NCBI RefSeq assembly: GCF_000425365.1
Contig: NZ_AUDH01000004.1
Location: 1 to 64,000, forward strand
DNA from: Rubritepida flocculans DSM 14296
GTDB lineage: Bacteria; Pseudomonadota; Alphaproteobacteria; Acetobacterales; Acetobacteraceae
Reading direction: 5' to 3'
DNA: 64,000 bases
Shown here: piece by piece, positions 27,741 through 37,470 of the stretch
Position numbering within the stretch: the stretch's first letter is position 1
Layout of the letters: each line of letters begins with the position of its first letter
Program-made: the position numbers and the translations under genes
Notes under the pieces: generated by a model
Database searches by the model: none
What the model saw: the letters and a program-made list of their open reading frames with translations, nothing else
Told to the model about the DNA's origin: nothing

Positions 27741-28233
27741 GGATCCCAACCTTCAACCGCGGGGCGCGGCGTGAGAGCCGGCCGCACCCCTCTGCCCCGA
27801 ATCACCTGCCCCGCCGGCGCCGGGTCGTCGAGACTATGTCGCATTTCTCGCCCGATGTGGGGAGAAATCCGGAGCTGTCAGCCCGGCGGGTTCTGTCATG
27901 CGCTGGAAAGAAGGCTGCCATGCGCCGGGCGTGCCGAATCTTTTATGAAAACGGGGGGCGTCTGCGTATAGTGCGCCCCGCTTCGCGGCCCCGGGTGGCG
28001 CGAGGCGCGCGGCTTCCGTTTTCCTTGTCTCGCCAGAATGTTGCGGGTTGATCGCCAGGGCGCGCCGGGTCGCCCGACGAGGCGGATCCCCCGTTCTGGC
28101 GGGCGATGGGCGGGTTCCGTGGCATGGACCGGGCGGGTGCGGCGTGCGGCCGGCCGGCTGTCGGCCCAGCGGGAGATCGGCGCGGCCGGCCACGACCGGG
28201 CGCGCCCAAGACAGAGACGGACGCAAGGACGAA
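27741..28233. other. Divergent intergenic region between iscR and an alpha/beta hydrolase gene
   Basis: A 493-base control region without a gene. Points of note are an inverted repeat ATTTCTC (27843-27849)/GAGAAAT (27862-27868), two TGACAG words (minus-strand reading, near 27878 and 27897), and an AT-richer patch around 27938-27951 followed by TATAGT at 27967. None makes a convincing IscR site or a full promoter with correct spacing. The 27843-27868 dyad is the best operator candidate for iscR. Confidence 0.5.
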
Positions 28234-28902
28234 ATGCCTGAAGTCATGTTCGCCGGGCCGGATGGCCGCCTCGAGGGTCGCTACCACCACGCGAAGCGGC
28301 CCAACGCCCCGGTCGCCCTGCTGCTGCATCCGCACCCGCTGCATGGCGGGACCATGAACAACCGGGTGGTCCACAGCCTCTACGGCCGCTTCCAGGCCAT
28401 GGGATTCTCCGTGCTGCGCTTCAACTTCCGCGGCGTCGGCAAGTCCCAGGGCCGCTATGACGGCGGCATCGGCGAGATCAGCGACGCCGCCGCCGCGCTC
28501 GATTTCCTGCAGGCGGTGAACCCTAACGCCTCCATGCTCTGGGTCGCGGGCTATTCCTTCGGCGCCTATGTGGGCATGCAGCTCCTGATGCGCCGGCCCG
28601 AGATGGGGGGCTTCGTCTCGATCAGCGCCCCGGCCAGCCACTACGACTTCGGCTTCCTCGCGCCCTGCCCCTGCTCGGGCATGATCCTGCACGGCGAGGA
28701 GGACGAGCTGGTGCCGCTGAACAGCGTGCAGAAGCTGGTGGACAAGCTGAACACCCAGAAGGGCGTGTCCATCGACTTCCGCACCATCCCCGGCGCGGGC
28801 CATGTCTTCACGCCTGAGCAGGTGGAGGCGCTCTCCGCCATGGCGGAGGACCATGTGCTCTCCGTGCTCAACCGCAGCCGCATGGCGCTCGCGGCGGACT
28901 GA
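28234..28902 (+). CDS. Alpha/beta hydrolase of the iscR-neighbour type
   Basis: A 222-residue cytoplasmic alpha/beta hydrolase (LLLHPHPLHGGTMNNRVV oxyanion region; nucleophile Ser108 in GYSFG; Asp in HGEEDELVP; His in GAGHVFT). Proteins of this length and start are common next to iscR in alphaproteobacteria, but their substrate is not known. AAGGA precedes ATG 28234. Transcribed away from iscR, it may share the control region. Confidence 0.88.
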   Translation: MPEVMFAGPDGRLEGRYHHAKRPNAPVALLLHPHPLHGGTMNNRVVHSLYGRFQAMGFSVLRFNFRGVGKSQGRYDGGIGEISDAAAALDFLQAVNPNASMLWVAGYSFGAYVGMQLLMRRPEMGGFVSISAPASHYDFGFLAPCPCSGMILHGEEDELVPLNSVQKLVDKLNTQKGVSIDFRTIPGAGHVFTPEQVEALSAMAEDHVLSVLNRSRMALAAD

Positions 28903-28929
28903 TGCGGCCGGCCTGATCCGGCCCCGCCG

Positions 28930-29685
28930 TCAGACCGTGAACTGCTCGGCGATGATCCGCTCGGACAGGCTGTGGTCCGGGTCGAAGAGCATGGTCAGCG
29001 TGATGGAAGGATCCTCGCGCACCTCCACGCGGCGCACGTCGCGCACCTCGGTGTAGTCGGCGGTGGCGGAGACGGGGCGCTTCTCCGCCTCCAGCACCTC
29101 GAACACCACCCGCGCGGTGCTGGGCAGCAGCGCCCCGCGCCAGCGCCGCGGCCGGAAGGCGGAGATGGGGGTCAGCGGCAGCAGCTTCGCGTCCAGCGGC
29201 ACGATGGGCCCATGGGCCGAGAGGTTGTAGGCCGTGCTGCCCATGGGCGTGCTGACCAGCACGCCGTCGCAGATCAGCTCCGCCAGCCTTTCCTTGCCGT
29301 CCACGATGATGCGCAGCTTCGCCGCCTGGCGCGTCTCGCGCAGCAGCGAGACCTCGTTGATCGCGAGCGCGGCGTGGGTGCCGGTGGCGCTGTGCGCGCG
29401 CATCCGCAAGGGGTGCACCCGCGCCGCCTGCGCGGCGGCGAGCCGCGCGGGCAGATCCTCCTCGCGGTAGTCGTTCATCAAAAAGCCGACGCTGCCGCGG
29501 TTCATGCCATAGACGGGCGGGTTGCGGCCGAGGAAGCGGTGCTGGGTTTCCAGCATCATCCCGTCCCCGCCCAGCGCGACGATCACCTCCGCCTCGCCCG
29601 GTGGAGAATCGCCGTAGCGCGCCACCAGCCGCGCGCGCGCCTGCTGCGCGGCCTCGGTCTGCGCGGCGAGGAAGGCGATGCGCAT
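28930..29685 (-). CDS. nadK: NAD kinase
   Basis: A 251-residue ATP-NAD kinase that makes NADP. The conserved GGDG (39-42), [19 protein letters not shown] and [13 protein letters not shown] segments are all present, giving a full-length short-type enzyme. The nitrilase-family gene lies two bases upstream on the same strand, so the two form a small operon convergent with the alpha/beta hydrolase gene. Confidence 0.95.
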   Translation of the reverse strand: MRIAFLAAQTEAAQQARARLVARYGDSPPGEAEVIVALGGDGMMLETQHRFLGRNPPVYGMNRGSVGFLMNDYREEDLPARLAAAQAARVHPLRMRAHSATGTHAALAINEVSLLRETRQAAKLRIIVDGKERLAELICDGVLVSTPMGSTAYNLSAHGPIVPLDAKLLPLTPISAFRPRRWRGALLPSTARVVFEVLEAEKRPVSATADYTEVRDVRRVEVREDPSITLTMLFDPDHSLSERIIAEQFTV

Positions 29686-29687
29686 GC

Positions 29688-30515
29688 TCAGGCGAGGCGG
29701 CGATGTTCGAGCACGGGCATGTCGCGCCGCACCCGCGCGGTGAGTGCGGGGTCGATCCGCGCGGTGGCCCAGCCCACGCCGTCGCTGCAGCGCGCCACCA
29801 CATGGCCCCAGGGGTCGGCGATCAGGGAATGGCCATAGACCTGGCGGGTCGCCCCGCGCTCCTCATAGGCGCCCCAGGAGGCGGCGGCGAGAATCCAGCA
29901 CTGCGTCTCGATGGCGCGGGCGCGCAGCAGCACCTCCCAGTGGTCCTTGCCCGTCATCAGCGTGAAGTTGGAGGGCACGAGGATCGCCTCCGCCCCGAGC
30001 CTGCGCAGCGCGAGATACTGCTCGGGGAAACGGATATCGTAGCAGATGGCGCAGCCGAAGCGCAGGCCGCCCGCCTCGAAGGTGACGAGCGCATCGCCGC
30101 CCCCGTAGAGCGCGCTCTCGCGATAGCCCGTGCCGTCGGGGCCGGTGATGTCGAAGAGGTGGATCTTGCGGTAGCGCGCGATCTCGCGCCCCGCGGGGTC
30201 GAAGACGAGGCTGGTGTTGTGGAGGATGCCCTCGCCCCGCTCGATGATCGAGCCGCCATGGACATGCACGCCCGCACCGCGCGCCACCTCGCGCAGGAAC
30301 TCATAGGCCGGCCCGCCGGTGCCGCCGGGTTCGGGCAGCGCCTCGGCCGCGGCCTCGCGCGCGGCGCGCCCGCCGCCGAGATTGGTCCAGGTCTCGGGCA
30401 GGGAGAGCAGATGCGGGCGATCGGCCTCCAGCGCGGCCTCGATCAGCCGCCGCGCCTCGGCGATGTTCGCCGCCTTGTCGCTGCCCTGGTTCATCTGGAT
30501 GACGGTGACGCGCAT
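29688..30515 (-). CDS. Carbon-nitrogen hydrolase (Nit1/deaminated glutathione amidase-like)
   Basis: A 275-residue nitrilase-superfamily amidase with the Glu41 (LPETWTN), Lys117 (RKIHLFD) and Cys158 ([11 protein letters not shown]) triad. The RKIHLFDI motif and length resemble Nit1/NitFhit-type amidases that repair deaminated glutathione; omega-amidase activity is an alternative. No signal peptide. Its stop lies two bases before nadK. Confidence 0.88.
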   Translation of the reverse strand: MRVTVIQMNQGSDKAANIAEARRLIEAALEADRPHLLSLPETWTNLGGGRAAREAAAEALPEPGGTGGPAYEFLREVARGAGVHVHGGSIIERGEGILHNTSLVFDPAGREIARYRKIHLFDITGPDGTGYRESALYGGGDALVTFEAGGLRFGCAICYDIRFPEQYLALRRLGAEAILVPSNFTLMTGKDHWEVLLRARAIETQCWILAAASWGAYEERGATRQVYGHSLIADPWGHVVARCSDGVGWATARIDPALTARVRRDMPVLEHRRLA

Positions 30516-30547
30516 GGGCGCATCAAGCCACAGGGCGGCGCGCCCCG

Positions 30548-31435
30548 CTATCCCGGCGGGTGCTCGCGCATCCAGTGGCGCGCGATGTCCTCGCGCCGGC
30601 AGACCCAGACGCCCGGCTGCGCCGCCGCCCAGTCGAGCAGCCGCGCGAGCCCGATGGCGCGGCCGGGCTGGCCGATGATGCGGTTGTGCAGCCCCACGCT
30701 CAGCATCCGCCCGCCGGGCTCGGAGAGCAGCATCTCCACCGCGCCCTTGATGTAGAGGAAGAACTCCTCCCCGCTGGTGATGCCCTGGCGGATGAAGCGC
30801 ACGTCGTTGTGCGCGAGGTTGTAGGGCACCACGAGGTGAGGCCTGCCGTTCACCTCGCGCCAGTAGGGCAGCTCGTCGTCATAGGCGTCGCTGTCGTAGA
30901 GGTAGCCGGCCTCCACCAGCAGCCGCCGCGTGTGCTCGGAGGGCGCGTAGCGCGTGTACCAGCCGAGCGGCGGCGCGCCCATCACGCGCGCGATGATGCC
31001 GGTGGCCTCGGCGATGCGCGCGCGCTCCACCGCCTCCTCCATGCCGGCGTGCATCTCCCACTTCCAGCCATGCGCCGCCACGTCCCAGCCCGCGGCGCGG
31101 ATCGCGGCCGCGCACATCGGCGTGCGCTCCAGCGCGCGCGCGACCGCGAAGACGGTGCAGGGCAGGCCGCGCTCGGTGAACAGGCGATGCAGCCGCCAGA
31201 ACCCCACGCGGCTGCCATAGGCGAACATGCTCTCGGCCGCGAGGTCGCGCCCCTTGACCGGCGCGCTGCTGCCCTCGGTCAGCCCCGCCTCGGATTTCGG
31301 GTCGCCGTCGGGCACGCTCTCCTCGCCGCCCTCCTCGTGGTTGATGACGAAGTTGAGCGCGACGCGCGCGCCGTTCGGCCAGCGCGGGTCGGGCGGGGTG
31401 GGGCCGTATTCCTCGAAGACGCGGCGCGTGGGCAT
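30548..31435 (-). CDS. Polysaccharide deacetylase-family protein (PuuE/allantoinase-like)
   Basis: A 295-residue NodB-fold hydrolase of the PuuE type. The opening DPRWPNGARVALNFVINHEEGGE and the metal site pair AAHGWKWEMH are those of cofactor-dependent allantoinase/peptidoglycan-deacetylase-like proteins acting on ureides or N-acetyl groups. The N-terminus is fixed by ATG 31435, which immediately follows the stop of the upstream paralogue. No other purine catabolism gene is next to it, so the substrate is open. Confidence 0.82.
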   Translation of the reverse strand: MPTRRVFEEYGPTPPDPRWPNGARVALNFVINHEEGGEESVPDGDPKSEAGLTEGSSAPVKGRDLAAESMFAYGSRVGFWRLHRLFTERGLPCTVFAVARALERTPMCAAAIRAAGWDVAAHGWKWEMHAGMEEAVERARIAEATGIIARVMGAPPLGWYTRYAPSEHTRRLLVEAGYLYDSDAYDDELPYWREVNGRPHLVVPYNLAHNDVRFIRQGITSGEEFFLYIKGAVEMLLSEPGGRMLSVGLHNRIIGQPGRAIGLARLLDWAAAQPGVWVCRREDIARHWMREHPPG

Positions 31436-31436
31436 C

Positions 31437-32339
31437 TCAGCCCTCCTCCGATCCGGGCACGAGGCCAGGCGGCAGCGTGGCGACATAGTCCGCGAGCGCG
31501 CCCGGCCGCGTGACCCAGAGCCGCTCGCGCCGGGCCAGCACATGGCGCAGCGCCTGGCGCAGCGGCCGCAGACGGTGCGGCTGGCCGAGGATGAAGGGGT
31601 GCAGCACCACGCTCATCACCAGCGGGCGGCGGGCGGACTGCGCCAGCATCTCCTCGAACTGGTCCACGATCATGTCGGCGAACTCGCGCCCCGTGTGGTG
31701 GCGCATCACCAGCGCCGGGCTGTCGTTCAGCTCCACCGAATAGGGCACGGAGAGGATGGGGCCCGCGCGCGTCCTCATCCAGAAGGGCTGGTCGTCGGCC
31801 GGCCAGTCCATCACATAGGTGAAGCCCGCCTCGCGCAGCAGGTCGAGCGTGACGGAGGATTGCGCGATGTAGGGGCCGAGCCAGCCGCGCGGCGCCGCCC
31901 CCGCATGGCGCGCCAGCGCGTCGCGCGCCTCCTCGATCAGCCGGCGCTCGTCCTCCTCCCACAGCCCGTCCTGGCGTTCTGAGTTGGTGCGGCCATGGCC
32001 GATGAACTCGTCGCCGCGGGCGCGCAGCGCGGGCGCGATCTCGGGGCAGGCGTCCAGGGCCGCGCTGTTGACGTTGTGCGCGGCGGGCAGCTCCAGCTCG
32101 TCCAGCAGATCGAGCAGGTTCCACAGCCCCACGCGGTTGCCGTAGTCGCGCCAGGCATAGGCGCGCTGGTTCTGCACCGGCGCGGGCCCCGTCACGTCCG
32201 AGCCGATCCCGGCGCGATAGGCGAAATGCTCGATGTTGTTCACCACGAGCAGGGCGAGCCGCGCCCCGCCCGGCCAGTCATAGACGGGGCGCGCGGGGAT
32301 GGCGCTGTGCGCGTAGCGGCCGTGCGCGGGGAGCTTCAT
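31437..32339 (-). CDS. Second polysaccharide deacetylase-family protein
   Basis: A 300-residue paralogue of the downstream gene, with WPGGARLALLVVNNIEH at the start and FIGHGRTNSERQ in place of the usual H-X3-5-H. The second histidine of the classical NodB site is not evident, so metal binding or chemistry may differ from the neighbour. It ends one base before the start of the PuuE-like gene, and both probably act in one pathway. Confidence 0.8.
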   Translation of the reverse strand: MKLPAHGRYAHSAIPARPVYDWPGGARLALLVVNNIEHFAYRAGIGSDVTGPAPVQNQRAYAWRDYGNRVGLWNLLDLLDELELPAAHNVNSAALDACPEIAPALRARGDEFIGHGRTNSERQDGLWEEDERRLIEEARDALARHAGAAPRGWLGPYIAQSSVTLDLLREAGFTYVMDWPADDQPFWMRTRAGPILSVPYSVELNDSPALVMRHHTGREFADMIVDQFEEMLAQSARRPLVMSVVLHPFILGQPHRLRPLRQALRHVLARRERLWVTRPGALADYVATLPPGLVPGSEEG

Positions 32340-32419
32340 GGCAGCAGCCTAGCCCAGTTGCCCGCGCGCGCCAGCCGGCCGAACATCGCCCGCAAGGATC
32401 ATGAAGGGAGGAGGCGGCC

Positions 32420-33679
32420 ATGGCCGGATGGGCGGCGCTGGCGGAGGGCGAGGGGCTGGCGCGCTGGCAGGCGCTGCTGGCCGAGGACGCGGTGCTGGCG
32501 CGCTGGCTGCCCGGAGCGGACGCGCGCTTCGCCTTCCTCGAGCCCGGCGCGGCGGTGACGCTGGAGTTCGCCGAGGGCCGCGCCCGCGCGAGGCCGGGCG
32601 CCGAGGCGCCCACCCGCTTCACCGCCCCGGCCGAGACCTGGGCGCGCTTCCTCCACCGCTGGCCGGTGCGCCACCACCACAACCTCTTCGCGCTCGCCAT
32701 GCGCGTTCCGGGCTTCGCGCGGGAGGGCGAGGAGCTGCCCTGGCAGCAGCACGCGCATCTGCTGCGCCGCGCCTGCGAGCTGGCCCGCTGGGCCGTCTCC
32801 GGCGAGGCGGGCCCCGCGCCCGAGAGCCTGCGCCCCGGCCTCGGCGCGCCCAGCCCATGCCCCGAGGCGCGCGGGCGCTACCTCACCCTGCGCGCGGGCG
32901 GGCGCGAGATGGTGGTCTATGCCGAGCAGCATGGCGCGGGGCGGCCCGTGCTCGGGCTGCACACGGCGGGCAGCGATTCGCGCCAGTTCCACCGCCTGGC
33001 CGCCGAGCCGGGCTTCCGCGCCGCCGGCCTCTCGCTGCTGGCCTTCGACCTGCCGGGCCATGGCCGCTCGCCCCCCATCGCCGCGCCGGGGGCCTGGGCG
33101 CTCACCACCGACCTCTACGCCGAGATCGTGCTCGGCTTCCTCGACGCCTGGGGCTTCGAGGAGAAGCCGATCCTGCTCGGCGCCTCCATGTCGGGCGAAA
33201 TCTGCCTGGAGCTGGCGCTGCGCGCGCCGGGGCGCTTTTCGCATATCCTCGCCTGCGAGGCCTGCGAGCACATCCCTGGCCGGCGCACCCATGTCCCGCT
33301 GCACCCGGCGGTGAACGCCATGGCCTTCACCCCCGAATGGATCGAGGGGCTGATGGCGCCGCAAAGCCCTGCCGAATGCGCGGCCGAGATCTGGTGGCAC
33401 TACAGCCAGGGCGGCTTCGGCACCTTCCCCGGCGACATCCTGTTCTACTCGGGCGGCTGGGACGCGCGCGGGCGCGTGCACCTCATCGACACGCGCGCCT
33501 GCCCGCTGACGCTGCTGACGGGCGAATACGACTATTCCTGCACGCAGGAGGCCTCGGCGGCGACGGCGGCGAAGATCGCGGGCGCGCGCTTCGTGCCGAT
33601 GGCCGGCATCGGGCATTTCCCCTTCGCCGAGAACCCGGCGCTGTTCCTCGGGCACATGCTCGCGGCTATTCGATCTTGA
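32420..33679 (+). CDS. Alpha/beta hydrolase with an N-terminal extra domain
   Basis: A 419-residue protein. Residues 1-145 form an extra domain with alternating strands and a helical end that might be SCP2-like. Residues 150-419 are an alpha/beta hydrolase: HTAGSDSRQFH loop, FDLPGHGRS, nucleophile Ser256 in GASMSG (Ser instead of Gly after the Met), acid in TGEYDYS, and His in GIGHFPFAENP. GGGAGGAGG precedes ATG 32420. Its 3' end overlaps the convergent Bug receptor by 14 bases. The substrate is unknown. Confidence 0.78.
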   Translation: MAGWAALAEGEGLARWQALLAEDAVLARWLPGADARFAFLEPGAAVTLEFAEGRARARPGAEAPTRFTAPAETWARFLHRWPVRHHHNLFALAMRVPGFAREGEELPWQQHAHLLRRACELARWAVSGEAGPAPESLRPGLGAPSPCPEARGRYLTLRAGGREMVVYAEQHGAGRPVLGLHTAGSDSRQFHRLAAEPGFRAAGLSLLAFDLPGHGRSPPIAAPGAWALTTDLYAEIVLGFLDAWGFEEKPILLGASMSGEICLELALRAPGRFSHILACEACEHIPGRRTHVPLHPAVNAMAFTPEWIEGLMAPQSPAECAAEIWWHYSQGGFGTFPGDILFYSGGWDARGRVHLIDTRACPLTLLTGEYDYSCTQEASAATAAKIAGARFVPMAGIGHFPFAENPALFLGHMLAAIRS

Positions 33680-34637
33680 CGCCTGCGGCGCGCACGATGG
33701 GGCCCCAGCGCTCGTATTCCTCGCGCACGAAGCGGTCGGTGGCGGGGCCGTCCATCCAGATGGGCTCGCTGCCGAGGTCGGTCAGGCGCTGCTTCACGCT
33801 CGCCACCTCCATCGCCTCGCGCGAGAGCTGCGCGGCGCGCGCGAGCACCGCGGCGGGCGTGCCGCGCGGCGCGAAGAGCCCGGTCCAGGAGCGCACGGCG
33901 TAGTCGGGCACGCCGCCCTCCATCACCGTGGGCAGGTCGGGGCGCAGCGAGACGCGCTCGGCCGTGCAGACGGCGAGCACCCGCACCCGCCCCGCCTGCA
34001 TGGGCGGGATCACGGTGGGCAGGTTCATGAAGGCGAGCGGGATGGTGCCCGCGATCAGGTCCGTCAGCACGGGGCCGCCGCCGCGATAGGGCACATGCGT
34101 CATGTCGAGCCCCGTGCGCATGCGGAACAGCTCGCCCGCCAGGTGGTTGGAGGAGCCCACGCCCGAGGAGCCGAAGCTCATCCCGCCCGGGATGCGGCGG
34201 ATCAGCGCCACCAGCTCCGCGATGCTGCGCGCGGGCACGGAGGGGTGCACGGCGACGACGTTGGGCACATCCACCCACATCGCCGCGCCGTGGAAGGCCT
34301 CGCGCACATCATAGCCGAGATCGCCCGAGACGAGCGGGTGGAAGACGTGGTTGGAGGCGGAGGAGACGAAGAGCGTGTGCCCGTCGGGCCGGGCGCGCAT
34401 CGCCTGGCCCATGCCGATGGAGCCGCCGCCGCCCGGGCGGTTCTCCACCACGAAGGGCTGGCCGGTGCGCGCCTCGAAGACGGGCGCGAAGAGCCGGGCC
34501 ACGATGTCGTTCGAGCCGCCGGGCGCCCAGGGCACGATCATGGTGACGGGGCGGCCCGGCCAGGCCTCCTGCGCCGAGGCGCCGGCCGCGGCCAGCAGGG
34601 CGGGGGCGGCGAGCAGCGAACGGCGGCGCAGGCGCAT
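33666..34637 (-). CDS. Bug/TctC-family solute-binding protein (orphan 1)
   Basis: A 323-residue periplasmic receptor with a Tat-like start (RRRSLLAAPALLAAAGASAQ) and the Bug hallmarks RPVTMIVPWAPGGSNDIVAR, VENRPGGGGSIG and VPYRGGGPVLTDLIAG. Such receptors bind carboxylates or similar anions for tripartite tricarboxylate transporters, but no TctA/TctB is in the window, so it is an orphan like the other two copies here. Confidence 0.9.
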   Translation of the reverse strand: MRLRRRSLLAAPALLAAAGASAQEAWPGRPVTMIVPWAPGGSNDIVARLFAPVFEARTGQPFVVENRPGGGGSIGMGQAMRARPDGHTLFVSSASNHVFHPLVSGDLGYDVREAFHGAAMWVDVPNVVAVHPSVPARSIAELVALIRRIPGGMSFGSSGVGSSNHLAGELFRMRTGLDMTHVPYRGGGPVLTDLIAGTIPLAFMNLPTVIPPMQAGRVRVLAVCTAERVSLRPDLPTVMEGGVPDYAVRSWTGLFAPRGTPAAVLARAAQLSREAMEVASVKQRLTDLGSEPIWMDGPATDRFVREEYERWGPIVRAAGVKIE

Positions 34638-34734
34638 CGGAATCCTCCCATGTGTCGCGCGAAGCTTTACGCGGCCCCGGGGCTGACGTTAAGCGGGAAG
34701 GGCCGGGGCGGCCCGGCGGCGAGGGGAGAGGCGG

Positions 34735-35304
34735 ATGCGCGCGAAGGCATGGTTCGGGCCCGCGACGGCGGCGCTGCTGGGCGGTGCGCTGGTGGCCGGC
34801 TGCGCCGCGCCGCGCCAGCCGGCCGAGGGCATCGTGGAGACGGGCGATGGCCTGTTCAGCCTCTCGCTGCGCGGCGCGAGCCCGGCGGCGGCGGTGGAAC
34901 GGGGCCTCAACCTGGCCTCGCAGCATTGCGCGGACCGGAACCGGATGATCTCCGTGCAGTCCTCGCGCATCGAGCGCGACGGCTATCGGCTTGCCTTCCG
35001 CTGCCTCGCCGTGCCGGGCGGCGTGCCGGTGGCGGAGGGGCCGGCGCCGGCCGCGGCGCCCTCCTCGCCCGCTTCGCCCTCGTTGCCCGCTTCGCCCGCG
35101 CCGACCGAGGCGGCGCTTCCGCCCGCCTCGCTGCCCCCGGCCGCGGCGCCGGCGTCGCGCCCGGTCTCGCCGGCCGGCACCCCGCTGCCCCTGGCGAGTT
35201 CCGCCCTGCCGCCCATCGCGGGGGGCGGCCTGTCGGGGGGCGGCGCGGCGACGCGCCCGTCCGGCGGGCTGGCGCCCTCCAGCTTCTGGCAGACCGGGCG
35301 CTAG
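34735..35304 (+). CDS. Lipoprotein with proline-alanine-rich tail
   Basis: A 189-residue protein with a signal peptide and lipobox LVAGC (Cys23). A compact part (about 30-98; two Cys in QHCADRN and FRCLAV) is followed by a long, low-complexity Pro/Ala/Ser tail that is probably disordered and may span the periplasm. No known domain was recognised. It lies alone between the divergent Bug gene and a convergent unknown gene. Confidence 0.65.
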   Translation: MRAKAWFGPATAALLGGALVAGCAAPRQPAEGIVETGDGLFSLSLRGASPAAAVERGLNLASQHCADRNRMISVQSSRIERDGYRLAFRCLAVPGGVPVAEGPAPAAAPSSPASPSLPASPAPTEAALPPASLPPAAAPASRPVSPAGTPLPLASSALPPIAGGGLSGGGAATRPSGGLAPSSFWQTGR

Positions 35305-35316
35305 GTCCGGGGGCGT

Positions 35317-35835
35317 TCAGCCCGCGGCGTTGAGCCGGCCGGCATGGCTCACGAACTCGGCGGCGAGCCGCATGGCCTGGGCGCGGCCCTGGCGCAGCGG
35401 CAGGAACCAGCGCGTCATGTCGGCGCGGCCCTGCGGCAGCTCGAGCTCGGCAAGCCGGGCGATCTCGCCCTGCAGCGCGCCGAGCGTGGCGCCGAGCTGA
35501 TCGGGGCCGATGAAGCCCGCGAGGTGCAGGTGCATCCGCAGCGCCTGGGTGCGCAGCAGCAGCGGCGGGCCGTCGCGGCGGAGCATGGCGGTGACCTCGG
35601 CCACCAGCCTGCGCGCCTCCTCGCGGCCATGGGTGTCCTCGGGCGCGTCGGCGAGGCGCTCCAGCACCAGCTCGATCCCCTCGAGGCTCGCCGCCAGGGC
35701 GGCCAGCGCCCCGGCGCAGCGCGCGCAGAGATGCGCGAGCACCCGCTCGTCGCGCGAGAGGGCGGCCGCCGCGAGGGGGGGCGGCGAGAGCGGCTCGGCC
35801 GAGGGAAGATCGCGGGTCAGAGGGATGGGGGCCAT
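35317..35835 (-). CDS. Unknown helical protein
   Basis: A 172-residue, Ala/Leu/Arg-rich protein predicted to be all-helical, without signal peptide or membrane helix. LCARCAG carries a CXXC pair. The start at 35835 (MAPIPLTRD) is chosen as the first ATG before conserved-looking sequence. The function is not recognised; its 3' end faces the lipoprotein gene with 12 bases between. Confidence 0.55.
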   Translation of the reverse strand: MAPIPLTRDLPSAEPLSPPPLAAAALSRDERVLAHLCARCAGALAALAASLEGIELVLERLADAPEDTHGREEARRLVAEVTAMLRRDGPPLLLRTQALRMHLHLAGFIGPDQLGATLGALQGEIARLAELELPQGRADMTRWFLPLRQGRAQAMRLAAEFVSHAGRLNAAG

Positions 35836-35997
35836 GCGCTCGTCCTGGCTGGCCCGCCGCGCCGACGCGGCGCTGCGGGGCCGCATGCTGCGGCGTTCGC
35901 CCCGATCATGCCCCGCCCTCGCTTAACGGAGGGTTGCGGGGCTGGCCAGCCGCGCCGCTTCGCGCGAGCCTGTCGCCATGAGCAAGGGAGAGACGCG

Positions 35998-36453
<456 letters not shown>

Positions 36454-36577
36454 GGCCGCAGCGCCATGCGCCGCCGCGCGGGGCGCCAGCGGGCGCGCTG
36501 GAGGCCGATGCGGGCGGGGCGACATGCCGCCCATGGCATACCGGCGCGCTGGTTCGGGGAGGGCCGCGACCTCCTCG

Positions 36578-36604
36578 GGGGCGGAGGCGATAAGTCTCCG
36601 CCCC
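36578..36604. terminator. Bidirectional hairpin between maoC-like and cheR genes
   Basis: GGGGCGGAG (36578-36586) and CTCCGCCCC (36596-36604) form a perfect nine-pair stem with a nine-base loop, between convergent stops at 36453 and 36628. No U-run follows, but the position and stem strength support termination for one or both genes. Confidence 0.7.
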
Positions 36605-36627
36605 GCCGTCGCGCCATCGCCGCGCGG

Positions 36628-37470
36628 TCAGGCGCGCAGCCGCTCCGCCTCCGTCCTCGCCGGGCCATAGACGGTGCGCTCGCCGGGCAGCGGCGCCAGG
36701 GCGCGGGTGACGCCGATCGCCGTCTCGGCCGCGCCGAGATAGAGCGCGCCATCGGGGGCGAGCTGGGCCGCGATTCGCTCCAGCACCCGCGCCTTGGTGG
36801 GCACGTCGAAGTAGATCAGCACGTTGCGGCAGAAGATCACGTCGAAGCGGCCGAGGATGCGCGGATCGCCCAGCAGGTTGAAGCTCTGGAAGCGGCAGGG
36901 CGCGGCGATCTCCGGCTTCACGCGCCAGCGCCCCTCCTCCTGCGTGAAGCGCTTCATCAGCGTGCGGATGGGCAGGCCGCGCTGCACCTCGAACTGGCTG
37001 TAGAGGCCCGCGCGCGCGCGCTCCAGCACCGCCGCCGTGATGTCGGTGCCGAGGATTTCGAAGGGCCGGGTGCGCAGCCCCGGGTCGGCCTCCTGCAGCT
37101 CCGCGATCAGGATGGAGATGGAATAGGCCTCCTGCCCCGTGGAGCAGGCGGCGGACCAGATGCGCAGCTTCTGCCCCGGCGGCCGCGCCGCGTGCAGGCG
37201 CGGGATGAGGGTGCGCAGATGCTCGAAGGGCTTGCCGTCGCGGAAGAAGCTGCTCTCGTTGGTGGTGAGCAGCTCGGTCATTTCCTGCGCGAGGGCATCG
37301 GTGCCCGGCTGCCGCAGCCGTGCGGCCAGCGCGTCCAGGCTGGGCAGCCCCTCGCGCTTGAGCAGGGGCGCGAGGCGCGTCTCGAGCATGTAGCCCTGGT
37401 CGGGGCCGATCACCCCGCCCGAGCGCGCGCGCACGATGCCGGTGAGGAAGGCGAAGCTCGCGGGCGTCAT
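36628..37470 (-). CDS. cheR: Chemotaxis protein methyltransferase CheR
   Basis: A 280-residue SAM-dependent enzyme that methylates receptor glutamates. The N-terminal helical domain is followed by LLTTNESSFFRD, the SAM site IWSAACSTGQEAYSISIL, and ILGTDI and FCRNVLIYFD motifs. It is the last gene of the chemosensory operon and overlaps cheB by four bases (ATGA). Confidence 0.95.
   Translation of the reverse strand: MTPASFAFLTGIVRARSGGVIGPDQGYMLETRLAPLLKREGLPSLDALAARLRQPGTDALAQEMTELLTTNESSFFRDGKPFEHLRTLIPRLHAARPPGQKLRIWSAACSTGQEAYSISILIAELQEADPGLRTRPFEILGTDITAAVLERARAGLYSQFEVQRGLPIRTLMKRFTQEEGRWRVKPEIAAPCRFQSFNLLGDPRILGRFDVIFCRNVLIYFDVPTKARVLERIAAQLAPDGALYLGAAETAIGVTRALAPLPGERTVYGPARTEAERLRA

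Noticed and set aside
36454-36577. Another copy of the palindromic repeat family (ATGCCGCCCATGGCATACC region)
   Set aside because: Only a short ATGCC/GGCAT dyad is shared; neither the box arms nor the GATACGGTCGGCATG palindrome is present.
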